Program-made: the position numbers and the translations under genes | DNA from: Friedmanniella luteola | Lineage (GTDB): Bacteria; Actinomycetota; Actinomycetes; Propionibacteriales; Propionibacteriaceae | Length of the DNA stretch: 64,000 bases | Reading direction: 5' to 3' | Assembly: GCF_900105065.1 (NCBI RefSeq) | Contig: NZ_LT629749.1 | Span: 682,001-746,000 of the forward strand | Shown here: in pieces, positions 1 to 8,145 of the stretch | How positions within the stretch are numbered: position 1 is the first letter of the stretch | How the letters are laid out: every line of letters begins with the position of its first letter | Notes under the pieces: generated by a model | Told to the model about the DNA's origin: nothing | Databases searched by the model: none | What the model saw: the letters and a program-made list of their open reading frames with translations, nothing else

Positions 1-1
1 G

Positions 2-43
2 CGCACCGGTGACGCCTGGGACCTGGTCCGCCTGGCCCCCTGA
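2..43 (+). CDS. 3' end of an upstream gene (partial)
   Basis: The reading frame from base 2 to the TGA at 41-43 gives 13 residues ending DLVRLAP. Nearly every codon ends in G or C, as in real genes of this window. The frame is open to the window edge, so this is probably the C-terminus of a gene that starts outside. Too little is visible to name a product. Confidence 0.45.
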   Translation, partial: RTGDAWDLVRLAP

Positions 44-58
44 CGTCGGGGTCCGTCG

Positions 59-98
59 CCTGAGCTCGTCGAGGGCCCGCGTGGGGCTGGGGCTCAGG
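59..98. repeat. CCTGAGC...GCTCAGG inverted element between two genes
   Basis: CCTGAGC (59-65) faces GCTCAGG (92-98) across 26 bases, and the left half continues as CCTGAGCTCGTCGAGGG. This is one copy of a dispersed intergenic repeat also seen near 12.9, 23.2, 34.7 and 53.7 kb. It lies between the convergent ends of the upstream gene and the acVLRF1 gene, so it may act as a transcript end, though there is no T-run. Confidence 0.45.
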
Positions 99-117
99 GC
101 GCGTGGGCGGGCGACGG

Positions 118-753
118 TCACGCCCGGGCGTTGAGGGCGATCTCGACGGCGAGGAACTGCTCCGGGAAGGCCTGCAGGACGCGGAGCCGGGGGTCGGGCA
201 CCGGCAGGACGCGCGGTTCCAGCAGCGGCCGCAGGGCGGCGAGCCGGGGGTCGGCCAGCACGGCGACCACGGCCGGAGCGTCCCCGCCGCCGACCAGGGC
301 GTCGAGGGTGGTGGCGTGCGGGGCGAGGAGGCGGGCGGCGACGTCGGCGGTCTCGGCGTACGCCTTCGCCGACTGGTTGTCGCGCCGGCGGGCGTAGCGC
401 TGCTGCGACCAGCCGCCGGCCTTGGTCCGGCCCTGGACGTAGGTGGAGTCGACCTTCGACTCCAGCAGCCGGGCACCGCTGAAGCGGCCGACGGCGTAGC
501 CGCCCTTGCGGACCAGCACGGCCCCGACGACGCGGGTCCGGCCGACGTGCGCGACCAGCGCGTCGAGCGGCTCGCCGACGGGCCGCCACGGGAGGAAGGG
601 CACGGTGACCACCGCCTCCGCCCCGTCCTGCGCGACCAGGGTGACGGCGTCGCTGCTCAGGGTGGCCTCGACGGCGCCGTGCCGCGCGGCGAAGCCGTCG
701 AGCCAGCGCGGCAGCCGCTCCGGGGGCACCCGGACGACGCGGTCGGTCTCCAC
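118..753 (-). CDS. acVLRF1-type peptidyl-tRNA hydrolase / release factor
   Basis: A 211-residue protein of the actinobacterial Vms1-like release factor 1 family. Family members are eRF1-related and are proposed to release nascent chains from peptidyl-tRNA on stalled ribosomes. The GGxxxQ-type catalytic loop is visible as KAGGWSQQR near residues 111-119, flanked by the usual basic stretch (YARRR). A longer frame upstream exists, but I chose GTG at 753 because GAGGAG sits six bases before it and the conserved part begins there. It is transcribed alone, downstream of the DeoR gene and 343 bases from it. The family assignment rests on the loop and overall layout; substrate specificity is not visible. 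Confidence 0.8.
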   Translation of the reverse strand: METDRVVRVPPERLPRWLDGFAARHGAVEATLSSDAVTLVAQDGAEAVVTVPFLPWRPVGEPLDALVAHVGRTRVVGAVLVRKGGYAVGRFSGARLLESKVDSTYVQGRTKAGGWSQQRYARRRDNQSAKAYAETADVAARLLAPHATTLDALVGGGDAPAVVAVLADPRLAALRPLLEPRVLPVPDPRLRVLQAFPEQFLAVEIALNARA

Positions 754-1096
754 GGTGCTCCTCGAGGGTGGCCGCGCGCGGGGGCGGACGGGTGGGTCGG
801 GCAGCGTGGGGAGGTGCCCGGACATGGACGAACCCGCGAGCACTTCGGCGCGCCGCTCGATGTCGACGTCGTCGGCCGGTGAACAACTCCGGCGCTCGCG
901 GGTTCGGGTGTTGGCTGTGGATTAGCCGGCCGCAGGGGACCAGAACACACAGTCAGCGCGTGCGGCTAGCTGGCCGACACCTCACATGTCCCAAAGTCAT
1001 TCATCCTCTGGACCACCTCCTTCCCGTGTACCACAGAAGATAGGCCGCGATCTGGGCTGACGCAACGGTTATCCACGTCACATCCGCGCTCGTTCC
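754..1096. other. 343-base intergenic gap with a 13-bp inverted repeat
   Basis: No convincing gene is seen. The gap must hold the promoter of the acVLRF1 gene and the transcript end of the DeoR gene, both on the minus strand. It contains a perfect 13-bp inverted repeat (CGAACCCGCGAGC at 829-841 and its complement at 894-906, 52 bases apart). Two DnaA-box-like words are present: TGTGGATTA at 916-924 and TTATCCACG at 1069-1077. The gap is less GC-rich than its surroundings. The function of these elements is unknown. Confidence 0.5.
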
Positions 1097-1867
1097 TCAG
1101 GCCAGCAGGACCTCGACGCCGCGGGCCCGCAGGATGGCGATCACGGCCGGGTCGGCGTCGCTGTCGGTGATCACCGACGACACCTCGTCCACGTGGCAGA
1201 TGCGCGAGAACCCGATCGTCCCCAGCTTCGAGGAGTCGATGACGACGACGGTCCGCTTGGCCTGCTGGGCCATCACCCGGTTGATCGCCGCCTCGGCCTC
1301 GTCGTAGGTGGTGATGCCGGCCACCGGGTCCAGCCCGGTCGCCCCGAGGAAGCAGATGTCGGGGGTCAGCTGGCCGAGCGTCTCGCTGGCCATCGCCCCC
1401 ACCAGCTCATAGCTCTGCGGCCGGGCCACGCCGCCGCAGACGACGATCTTGACGAACGGCCGCACGATCAGCTCCGTGGCGATGTTGATCGCGTTCGTCA
1501 CCACGGTGATGCCCGTCTGCAGGGACTCCCGACCCGGGATCGCGCGGGCCACCTCGACCGTCGTCGTCCCGCCGTTGAGGGAGACGGTGCAGCCCGGCCA
1601 CAGCATCGCCACGGCGCACTGGGCGATCCGCGCCTTCGCCTCGCCGTGGTCGATCGCCTTGTAGCGCAGGGGGAGGTCGTAGGAGGTCGCGTTGGGGACG
1701 GCGCCCCCGTGGGTGCGGTTCAGCAGCTGTTGGTCGGCCAGGTAGTCGAGGTCGCGGCGGATGGTTGCGGCGGAGACGGTGAAGTGCTCGGCGGAGGCCT
1801 CGACGTCGATCTTGCCGTCGGACACCAGCAGTTCCAGGAGGGCCGACAGGCGCTCGGCACGCGTCAC
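1097..1867 (-). CDS. DeoR/GlpR-family transcriptional repressor of amino-sugar operon
   Basis: A 256-residue regulator with an N-terminal DeoR winged helix (about residues 1-55, recognition helix in SAATIRRDLDYL, followed by LNRTHGGAV) and a C-terminal DeoR sensor domain that normally binds a sugar phosphate (NGGTTTVEVARAI, GATGLDP, VVIDSSKLG). GTG at 1867 is chosen because GAGGAGGTGATC directly precedes it; a longer frame to 1918 would run into the operator region. It is divergent from the SIS-ROK-NagA-aldolase operon, so it most likely represses that operon, and perhaps itself, with release by an amino-sugar phosphate. Its position and neighbours resemble AgaR, but the exact inducer is an inference. 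Confidence 0.88.
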   Translation of the reverse strand: MTRAERLSALLELLVSDGKIDVEASAEHFTVSAATIRRDLDYLADQQLLNRTHGGAVPNATSYDLPLRYKAIDHGEAKARIAQCAVAMLWPGCTVSLNGGTTTVEVARAIPGRESLQTGITVVTNAINIATELIVRPFVKIVVCGGVARPQSYELVGAMASETLGQLTPDICFLGATGLDPVAGITTYDEAEAAINRVMAQQAKRTVVVIDSSKLGTIGFSRICHVDEVSSVITDSDADPAVIAILRARGVEVLLA

Positions 1868-1922
1868 CTGATCACCTCCTCGGCAGCCCTGGCGGCCGGA
1901 CGCGCCACCGTCCGTCATGCTA

Positions 1923-1961
1923 TGTTCATATCTGTTCGTTTGGTTAGCAAAACAAGCACAA
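1923..1961. promoter_or_regulatory. AT-rich operator/promoter between DeoR regulator and amino-sugar operon
   Basis: This stretch is much more AT-rich than its surroundings. It carries two direct repeats spaced exactly one helical turn apart: TGTTCATAT (1923-1931) and TGTTCGTTT (1933-1941), followed by an A-rich run with AAAACAAGCACA. DeoR-family proteins of the AgaR/GlpR type bind TTCRTTT-like repeats, so this is the obvious operator. The -10 positions of the two divergent promoters are not clear. Confidence 0.6.
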
Positions 1962-1983
1962 TCTGGACAGCAGGAGTGAAGCC

Positions 1984-2865
1984 GTGACCTTCTTCGTCGA
2001 CGACGAGATCGCCTCCCAGCCGGCCTGCTGGCGTCAGGCCGCCGGGCTGGCTCCCGGCCTGGCGGACGCGCTCAAGGTGCCCGGGGAGCGCGTCGGCTTC
2101 GTCGGCTGCGGCACGTCCTGGTTCATGGGGCAGATCATCGCGTCCTGGCGCGAGGCCGCCGGGTTCGGCGAGTCCGACGCGTTCAGCGCCAGCGAGGTCC
2201 CCGACCGCCCCTACGACCGGATCGTCGCGATCACCCGCTCGGGCACCACCACCGAGGTCGTCGAGCTGCTCGAGACGCTCCGCGGCCTGGTCCCGACGAC
2301 CGTGGTCCTGGGCGACCAGAGCACGCCGGCCGCCCGGCTCGCCGACCAGGTCGTCGACCTGTCGTTCGCCGACGAGCAGTCGGTCGTCCAGACCCGGTTC
2401 GCCACCTCCACCCTCGCCCTCTTCCGGGCGGCCTACGGCACCGACGTCGAGCCGCTGGCCGCCGCCGCCGAGGAGGCCGTCGCCGCACCGCTCGCCGACG
2501 GCCTGGCCGAGGCCGAGCAGGTCAGCTTCCTGGGCCGGGGCTGGACCATCGGGCTGGCGCACGAGGCGGCGCTGAAGTACCGCGAGACCTCGTCGTCGTG
2601 GGCCGAGTCCTACCCGGCCATGGACTACCGGCACGGACCGATCTCGATCGCCCGCCCCGGTCGGCTGGTGTGGATGTTCGGCGAGCCGCCCGCCGGCCTG
2701 GAGGAGCAGGTGCGCGCCACCGGCGCCACCTTCCTCGCCTCGGGGCGGGACCCGATGGTCGAGCTGGTGACGGTCCAGCGCGTCGCCGTCGCCCGCGCCC
2801 GGCTGCTCGGGGTCAACCCGGACACCCCGCAGCACCTGACGCGGTCCGTCGTCCTCGACGCCTGA
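1984..2865 (+). CDS. SIS-domain sugar-phosphate isomerase/deaminase (AgaS/GlmS-like)
   Basis: A 293-residue protein built of two sugar isomerase (SIS) domains. The first has the phosphosugar signature VGCGTSWF near residues 40-47 and ITRSGTTTE near 82-90. The second has FLGRGWTIGLAHEAALKYRETS, the usual GlmS/AgaS-type helix and loop. It is much shorter than E. coli AgaS and has no glutaminase domain, so it should deaminate or isomerise a free amino-sugar phosphate rather than make one. It is the first gene of the operon (GTG start with AGGAG nine bases upstream) and 8 bases precede the ROK kinase. With the class II aldolase downstream, a galactosamine-6-phosphate to tagatose-6-phosphate step is the best guess; a glucosamine-6-phosphate deaminase is the alternative. 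Confidence 0.8.
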   Translation: MTFFVDDEIASQPACWRQAAGLAPGLADALKVPGERVGFVGCGTSWFMGQIIASWREAAGFGESDAFSASEVPDRPYDRIVAITRSGTTTEVVELLETLRGLVPTTVVLGDQSTPAARLADQVVDLSFADEQSVVQTRFATSTLALFRAAYGTDVEPLAAAAEEAVAAPLADGLAEAEQVSFLGRGWTIGLAHEAALKYRETSSSWAESYPAMDYRHGPISIARPGRLVWMFGEPPAGLEEQVRATGATFLASGRDPMVELVTVQRVAVARARLLGVNPDTPQHLTRSVVLDA

Positions 2866-2873
2866 GCCGCGCG

Positions 2874-3806
2874 ATGTCCGACGCCGGGGGATCCGACTAC
2901 GTCGTCGCCGTCGACCTCGGCGGGACGCTGACCAAGGTCGCGCACGCCGACGCCGACGGCACGGTCAGCGGCGTGGTCCGGCTGCCCACCCAGCTGGTGG
3001 ACGGGCAGGCCTCGGTCAGCTGGCTCGCCTCCGTCCTCGACGACGCCGTCGCCGCCCGACCGGCGGGCACGTGCGCGGGCTTCGGCGTGGTGGTGCCGGG
3101 CATCATCGACGTCCCGCGCGGCGTGGTCCGGGCCGCGCCCAACGTCGGCTGGTACGACGTCCCGCTCCGGCTCCAGCTCAGCCAGCTGACCGGCCGCACC
3201 GGGACGGTCGCCCACGACGTGCGCTCGGGCGGACTGGCCGAGTGGCGGATCGGCGCCGGGGTGGGGGCGCGCAACCTGCTGTTCCTGCCGCTGGGCACCG
3301 GCATCGCCGGCGCCATGGTGGTCGACGGGCGGCTGGTCGACGCCGACGGCTACGCCGGCGAGATCGGCCACATCGCCGTCCCCGCGGCCGGGGACGCCGT
3401 CTGCCTCTGCGGCCAGCGCGGCTGCCTGGAGACGGTCGCGTCCGCGGTCGGCGTCGTCCGCACCCACGCGCGGCTGGCCGGCACGGTGCTGGACGCCCGC
3501 GAGGTCGCCGAGCTCGCCCGTGCCGGCGACCCCGCGGCCCGGCAGGCCTTCGACGTCGCGGTCGCGGCGCTGGTCGAGGCGCTCACCACCTACGCCACGC
3601 TGCTGGGCCCGGAGACCGTGGTGATCGGCGGCGGCCTGGCCGGCGCCTTCGACCTGCTGGGCCCCCCGGTCACCAGCGGTCTGGACGCCCGGATGGCCTT
3701 CCAGCGCCGGCCGCGGCTGGTGCCCGCCCGGCTCGGTGCCGACGCCGGCGTGATCGGGGCCGGGCTGGTGGCCTGGGACCTGATCCGTGAGGATGTGGGA
3801 CCGTGA
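2874..3806 (+). CDS. ROK-family sugar kinase
   Basis: A 310-residue ROK kinase expected to phosphorylate an N-acetylhexosamine or related hexose with ATP in the cytoplasm. Visible are the phosphate-1 motif AVDLGGTLTKVA near the N-terminus, the ExGH substrate motif in GEIGHI, and the ROK zinc site CLCGQRGCLE. A C-terminal VVIGGGLAGAF loop closes the ATP site. The ATG at 2874 is preferred over the much longer open frame from 2598, which overlaps the SIS gene and has no domain content. The stop overlaps the nagA start by GTGA, implying translational coupling. The neighbouring deacetylase suggests that N-acetylgalactosamine or N-acetylglucosamine is the substrate. Confidence 0.87.
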   Translation: MSDAGGSDYVVAVDLGGTLTKVAHADADGTVSGVVRLPTQLVDGQASVSWLASVLDDAVAARPAGTCAGFGVVVPGIIDVPRGVVRAAPNVGWYDVPLRLQLSQLTGRTGTVAHDVRSGGLAEWRIGAGVGARNLLFLPLGTGIAGAMVVDGRLVDADGYAGEIGHIAVPAAGDAVCLCGQRGCLETVASAVGVVRTHARLAGTVLDAREVAELARAGDPAARQAFDVAVAALVEALTTYATLLGPETVVIGGGLAGAFDLLGPPVTSGLDARMAFQRRPRLVPARLGADAGVIGAGLVAWDLIREDVGP

Positions 3807-4981
3807 CCCCCGACCCCTCCCCGCCCGACCCCGCTCGTCCCGCCCCGGCCGCCACCCGCCTCTGGTGCGAGCGGGTGGTGACCCCGGTGGGTGAGCGCCG
3901 CGGCGTCCTGCTCGAGGTCGCCGACGGCCGGATCACAGACCTGCAGGCCAGCCCGGCCGCGCCCGCCGGCGTCGAGCGGGTCGCCGGCTGGACGGTCCCC
4001 GGCTTCGTCGACACCCACGGTCACGGCGGCGGCGGGCACGACTACGCCACCCTGGACCTCGACGAGGCGCGAGGCGCCCGGGCGTTCCACCGGGCGCACG
4101 GCACGACGACGGCCCTGGCCAGCCTGGTGACCGCCGACCTCGACACCCTCGTGACCCAGATCCAGACGCTCGCGCCGCTGGTCCGGACCGGGGAGCTGGC
4201 CGGGCTGCACCTGGAGGGGCCGTTCCTCGCGCCGGCGAAGAAGGGTGCGCACACGGAGTCCCTGCTGGTCCCGCCGACCCCGGAGGCCGTCGAGCGCCTG
4301 CTGGAGGCGGCCGACGGCACCCTCGCGATGGTGACGATCGCACCGGAGCTGCCCGGCGCCCTGGCCGCCATCGCGCAGCTGGTGGGCGGCGGTGTCACCG
4401 TCGCGGTCGGGCACACCGACGGCGACGAGACCGACGCGCTCCGCGCCCTCGACGCGGGCGCCACCGTCGCGACCCACCTGTTCAACGCGATGCGGCCGAT
4501 CCACCACCGCGAGCCCGGCCCCGTCCCCGTGCTCCTCGGCGACGAGCGGGTCGTGGTCGAGCTGATCGGCGACGGCTTCCACCTGCACCGCGACGTCGTC
4601 CGGATGGCCGTCGACGCCGCCGGTCTCGACCGGGTCGCCCTGATCACCGACGCGATGGTCGCCACCGGCATGCCCGACGGCGGCTACACGCTCGGCGGGC
4701 TCGACGTCGTCGTCCGGCACGGCGAGGCGCGGCTGCTCGAGGCCGACGGCAGTCCCGGCTCCATCGCGGGGTCGACCCTGACGATGGCCGCGGGCTTCGC
4801 CTTCCTGGTCTCGCTGGGGATGAGCATCCCCGGCGCGTCCCACCTCGCCGCCAGCACCCCGGCCCGCCGGCACGGGCTCGACGACGTCGGGACCATCGAG
4901 GTCGGGGCGGCCGCCGACCTGTGCGTCGTCGACGACGGCGGCCGGCTGCAGCGCGTGATGCAGAACGGGGCGTGGGTCTGA
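3803..4981 (+). CDS. nagA: N-acetylhexosamine-6-phosphate deacetylase (NagA/AgaA family)
   Basis: A 392-residue amidohydrolase that should remove the acetyl group from GlcNAc-6-P or GalNAc-6-P. The metal-binding and catalytic landmarks are in the expected order: GFVDTHGHGGGG, the HLEGPFL glutamate, VGHTDGD, THLFNAMRPIHHREPG, and the catalytic aspartate in ALITDAM. The last sugar-recognition loop is GSTLTMAAGF. It starts at GTG overlapping the kinase stop, and its TGA shares one base with the aldolase ATG, so the three genes are translationally linked. Substrate choice (GlcNAc versus GalNAc) cannot be read from sequence; the tagatose-type aldolase next door favours GalNAc. Confidence 0.88.
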   Translation: MTPDPSPPDPARPAPAATRLWCERVVTPVGERRGVLLEVADGRITDLQASPAAPAGVERVAGWTVPGFVDTHGHGGGGHDYATLDLDEARGARAFHRAHGTTTALASLVTADLDTLVTQIQTLAPLVRTGELAGLHLEGPFLAPAKKGAHTESLLVPPTPEAVERLLEAADGTLAMVTIAPELPGALAAIAQLVGGGVTVAVGHTDGDETDALRALDAGATVATHLFNAMRPIHHREPGPVPVLLGDERVVVELIGDGFHLHRDVVRMAVDAAGLDRVALITDAMVATGMPDGGYTLGGLDVVVRHGEARLLEADGSPGSIAGSTLTMAAGFAFLVSLGMSIPGASHLAASTPARRHGLDDVGTIEVGAAADLCVVDDGGRLQRVMQNGAWV

Positions 4982-5820
4982 TGGCGGTCGTCGGGCTGAC
5001 CGAGCTGCTGACCCCGGCGGCCGCCGCCGGCCGTGGCGTCGGCGCCTTCAACGTCTTCAGCCTCGAGCACGCGGAGGCCCTCGTCGCGGGCGCGGCGCAG
5101 GCGGGCACCCCGGTGGTCCTGCAGCTGTCCCAGAACGCCGTGCGGTACCACGGCAGCCTGGCCCCCATCGCCCTCGCGACCCTGGCGCTGGCCCGGGCCG
5201 GCGACGTCCGCGCCGTCGTCCACCTGGACCACGCCACCGACGTCGACCTCGTCCACGAGGCCGTGGCGCTGGGCGTCGGCTCGGTCATGTTCGACGGCTC
5301 CGAGCTCGACTACGAGGCCAACGTGGCCACCACCGCCGCGGTCGTCGAGCACTGCCACGCCCGCGGCGTCGACGTCGAGGCCGAGCTCGGCGAGGTCGGC
5401 GGCAAGGACGGCGTGCACGCGCCGGGCGTGCGGACCCGGCCGGACGAGGCCGCGGCCTTCGTGGCCGCGACGGGCGTCGACGCCCTGGCCGTCGCCGTCG
5501 GCTCCTCGCACGCGATGACCGAGCGCAGCGCCGCCCTCGACCTCGGGCTGGTCGCGGAGCTCGCGGCCGCCGTTCCCGTGCCGCTGGTGCTGCACGGCTC
5601 CTCCGGCGTGCCCGACGACGAGATCGTCCGGGTCGTCCGCGCCGGGATGACCAAGATCAACATCGCCACCCACCTGAACAAGGTGTTCACCGCCGCCGTC
5701 CGGGAAACCCTGCAGGCACAGCCCGATCTGGTCGACAGCCGCAAGTACCTGGCCCCGGCGCGCGACGCCATGGCGGCCGAGACGGCCCGGTTGCTGATCA
5801 TGCTCGACGCCACCAGCTGA
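4981..5820 (+). CDS. class II fructose/tagatose-bisphosphate aldolase (GatY/KbaY-like)
   Basis: A 279-residue zinc-dependent aldolase that splits a ketose 1,6-bisphosphate into glycerone phosphate and glyceraldehyde 3-phosphate. The motifs are HLDHATD (catalytic Asp and zinc His), SVMFDGSEL, DVEAELGEVGGKDG (metal Glu), LHGSSGVPDDE (zinc His), and the phosphate loop TKINIATHLN. It is the last gene of the operon and completes a route from amino-sugar phosphate through tagatose-6-P to triose phosphates. A tagatose-6-phosphate kinase and a transporter are not in the visible operon. A class II fructose-bisphosphate or sulfofructose-type role cannot be excluded. Confidence 0.87.
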   Translation: MAVVGLTELLTPAAAAGRGVGAFNVFSLEHAEALVAGAAQAGTPVVLQLSQNAVRYHGSLAPIALATLALARAGDVRAVVHLDHATDVDLVHEAVALGVGSVMFDGSELDYEANVATTAAVVEHCHARGVDVEAELGEVGGKDGVHAPGVRTRPDEAAAFVAATGVDALAVAVGSSHAMTERSAALDLGLVAELAAAVPVPLVLHGSSGVPDDEIVRVVRAGMTKINIATHLNKVFTAAVRETLQAQPDLVDSRKYLAPARDAMAAETARLLIMLDATS

Positions 5821-5830
5821 TCACGGTGCG

Positions 5831-5848
5831 GTGAGGTCGAGACCTCAC
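5831..5848. terminator. perfect 8-bp palindrome after the aldolase gene
   Basis: GTGAGGTC-GA-GACCTCAC begins 10 bases after the aldolase stop. It could be the stem of a transcript end for the amino-sugar operon, but there is no T-run and the loop would be only two bases, so it could equally be a protein-binding palindrome for the gene starting at 6080. Confidence 0.4.
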
Positions 5849-6079
5849 GCGTCGGCCACGGCTGGGGCGAACTTCTGGCCTCGTCCGGCATCCGTAGACG
5901 GTCCGACCCCGGGGGCGTAGCGTCGGTTCCCGGGCGAACGCGGCAGGTGGGGGCGTTCGAGGCGCGGTGCACGAGGCGCGCGCCCGAGCTCGTCGTCCGA
6001 GGGGGGGTGGGTCTCGCAGGTCCATGGCGTCGCGTCCGCCGGACCAGATCCGAGCCCGGGCGAGAGGACGCACACCATC

Positions 6080-7600
6080 ATGGAGACGCAGGGCGGCATG
6101 AGCCGCCGATGGGCACTGAAGACCGCGGGAGCCGCTGGTGCGGCCGCGATCATGACCGGCGCTGGCGCGGGTGCCGCGCACGCCGACGAGAGCCGTCGAG
6201 GCGACGGCCACCGGCGCGACCGCGGCGTCGAGCCGACCGCCGGCACCTGGAAGACGTGGGTGCTGTCGTCGGGCACCGAGATCCCGGTGAAGCCGCCCCC
6301 GAGAGGGCAGGCAGCCCGGCGCGACCTCGACGCCGTGCTGAGGGCTGCCGCAGCACGCACCGACGAGACGCTCGAGCAGATCTCCTTCTGGGACACCGGA
6401 TCACCCGGCTTCCGCTGGAACCAGATCGGCGCGCAGCTGCTGGTCGCCAACCCGGCCCCCGACACCTTCCGGGTGGTCACCTACCTCAACCTCGCGATCT
6501 ACGACGCGACGATCGCCGCGTGGGCGTGGAAGCAGCACTACCGGCGGCAGCGCCCGAGCGGGGAGCGGTTGAGGACGGCGGTCGACACGCCCCGCAGCCC
6601 GTCCTACCCGAGCGAGCACGGCGCGGCCGCCGGCGCGGCGGTGGGCGTGCTCAGCCACTTCTACCCGGACCAGGCGGCCGCGCTGGCGGAGCGGGCCGCC
6701 GAGCACGCGGCGTCACGCGTCGCCGCCGGTGTCGAGCACCCGAGCGACTTCAAGGCCGGCTACGCGCTCGGCAGGGCGGTCGGGGCGAAGGTCGCCCGCG
6801 CGAGGATCGACGGCGACGGTTTCGACAAGCCGTACCGGGGCGACCCGGACGTGCCCTACCCCGGCGGCGACGGCTCGTACCCCGTCCTGCCGAAGGACGA
6901 GGGCTACATCCAGCTCGTGATCGGCGAGTGGAAGCCGCTCCTGATCGGGGACGTCACGGCGTTCCGCTCGCCGCCGCCCCCCGCCAAGGGCTCCGCCGAG
7001 CGGGCGGCCGAGGTGGCCGAGGTGAAGAACTACCCCCGCCGCAAGCAGGCCGACTTCGCCGAGCTCTTCTTCTGGGCGCAAGACCCGGCCGGACGACCGG
7101 AGCCCGACTCCGGCGCGTTCGTGAACGCTGCGCAGGCGGCGTTCTACTACGCGGTCGACGTCGCGTTCATCGTGCTCGAGGACATCAACCAGAAGATCCA
7201 CGAGTACAAGCTCGACGCGAACCCGCCGCGGGCGGCGCGCACGTACGCCTTGACATTCGCCGCCATGCTCGACGCGTACATCGCCTGCTGGAACGCGAAG
7301 TACCACTACCTCGTGGGTCGGCCGATCCACTTCGACCCGACGATCGACACGTTGTGGACGACCTACCCGGTGGCCGCCTACCCGTCCGGTCACTCCTGCA
7401 ACCTGACCGCGCCGGCGACCGTGCTCGGGTACCTGTTCCCGCGGGACGCGCACTACTTCCTCAGCCGGGCCAAGGAGAACGCGGCCTCACGGTTGTGGGC
7501 CGGCATCCACTTCCGCAGCGACTTCGAAGCCGGGGTGGCGATGGGCCAGGAGGTCGGCAGGGCGGTGATCGAGCACGCGAAGGCTGACGGCAGCTCCTAG
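6080..7600 (+). CDS. Tat-exported vanadium-dependent haloperoxidase / PAP2-type enzyme, two-domain
   Basis: A 506-residue secreted enzyme. The N-terminus SRRWALKTAGAAG is a twin-arginine signal followed by a hydrophobic stretch and AHA. The C-terminal half has the full vanadate/phosphate pocket: K407 and R414 (KYHYLVGRP), S436-G437-H438 (YPSGH), and R471 with H477 (RLWAGIH). The N-terminal half repeats this pattern: K151-R158 (KQHYRRQRP), YPSEH at 176-180, and R213 followed by EHPSDF. There, Glu takes the Gly place and the catalytic His is shifted by one. So the protein looks like a tandem duplication with one intact site. Halide oxidation or phosphatase activity are both possible for this fold. 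The start may be ATG 6080 or ATG 6098. It ends convergently, 20 bases from the next gene. Confidence 0.82.
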   Translation: METQGGMSRRWALKTAGAAGAAAIMTGAGAGAAHADESRRGDGHRRDRGVEPTAGTWKTWVLSSGTEIPVKPPPRGQAARRDLDAVLRAAAARTDETLEQISFWDTGSPGFRWNQIGAQLLVANPAPDTFRVVTYLNLAIYDATIAAWAWKQHYRRQRPSGERLRTAVDTPRSPSYPSEHGAAAGAAVGVLSHFYPDQAAALAERAAEHAASRVAAGVEHPSDFKAGYALGRAVGAKVARARIDGDGFDKPYRGDPDVPYPGGDGSYPVLPKDEGYIQLVIGEWKPLLIGDVTAFRSPPPPAKGSAERAAEVAEVKNYPRRKQADFAELFFWAQDPAGRPEPDSGAFVNAAQAAFYYAVDVAFIVLEDINQKIHEYKLDANPPRAARTYALTFAAMLDAYIACWNAKYHYLVGRPIHFDPTIDTLWTTYPVAAYPSGHSCNLTAPATVLGYLFPRDAHYFLSRAKENAASRLWAGIHFRSDFEAGVAMGQEVGRAVIEHAKADGSS

Positions 7601-7620
7601 CTCGGCGGCGCTCCCGGTGC

Positions 7621-8145
7621 TCAGTGCGCCGCCCGCCGCCGCGTGCCCAGCTCCAGCACCTCGACGGCCGGCGGCCGCTGCCCGGTGTCGCGGCCCAGCA
7701 GCCGGGGCGCCGGCGGACTGAGGGCCAGGTCGTCCTCCCAGCGGGAGGTGGGCACCGTCGCCGCGACCGGCAGCCCGACGGCGGCGAACGCGAAGGGGGT
7801 GGGGGCGTCCCGCAGCGCCTCCAGCTCCCGGACCAGGGACGCGTAGGCGATCCGGTTGCCCAGCTGGCGGGTGGCCGACATCGCCATGTCGGTGGCCACC
7901 AGGCGGCGCAGCCGCTGGACGTCGGCGACCAGCTTCTCGCGGCGGGCGTGGGCCCGGAGGGCCTCGACCATCGGGTCGGGCTCGTCCTCGGGCGTGAGCT
8001 GCGCGGCGAGCCGCTCGAGCAGCCCCATCACGCGGGGTCCGAGCCGGCGCCGGGTCGCCTCGGGGTCGGTCATGAGCAGGGGGAGCCCCACCAGCGCGAC
8101 CACGACGACGCACCAGGCGAGCAGCTCGGACACGCTGAGCTCCAC
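7621..8145 (-). CDS. hypothetical protein with one N-terminal membrane segment
   Basis: A 174-residue protein of unknown function. Residues about 8-26 form a single hydrophobic segment (LLAWCVVVVALVGLPLL). The rest is a charged, mostly helical cytoplasmic part with many Arg and Glu, then a proline-rich tail. The GTG start at 8145 is set by GAGGAGGGGA just upstream; longer readings of this frame run through the photolyase gene antisense and are not credible. It follows the photolyase gene on the same strand after 134 bases and may have its own promoter. I do not recognise a family. Confidence 0.65.
   Translation of the reverse strand: MELSVSELLAWCVVVVALVGLPLLMTDPEATRRRLGPRVMGLLERLAAQLTPEDEPDPMVEALRAHARREKLVADVQRLRRLVATDMAMSATRQLGNRIAYASLVRELEALRDAPTPFAFAAVGLPVAATVPTSRWEDDLALSPPAPRLLGRDTGQRPPAVEVLELGTRRRAAH

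Noticed and set aside
916-1077. A replication origin based on DnaA-box-like words
   Set aside because: Only two imperfect boxes, no dnaA, dnaN or AT-rich unwinding region nearby.
2598-2873. N-terminal extension of the ROK kinase
   Set aside because: It overlaps the SIS gene completely and is Arg/Pro-rich with no domain. ATG 2874 starts directly before the kinase phosphate motif.
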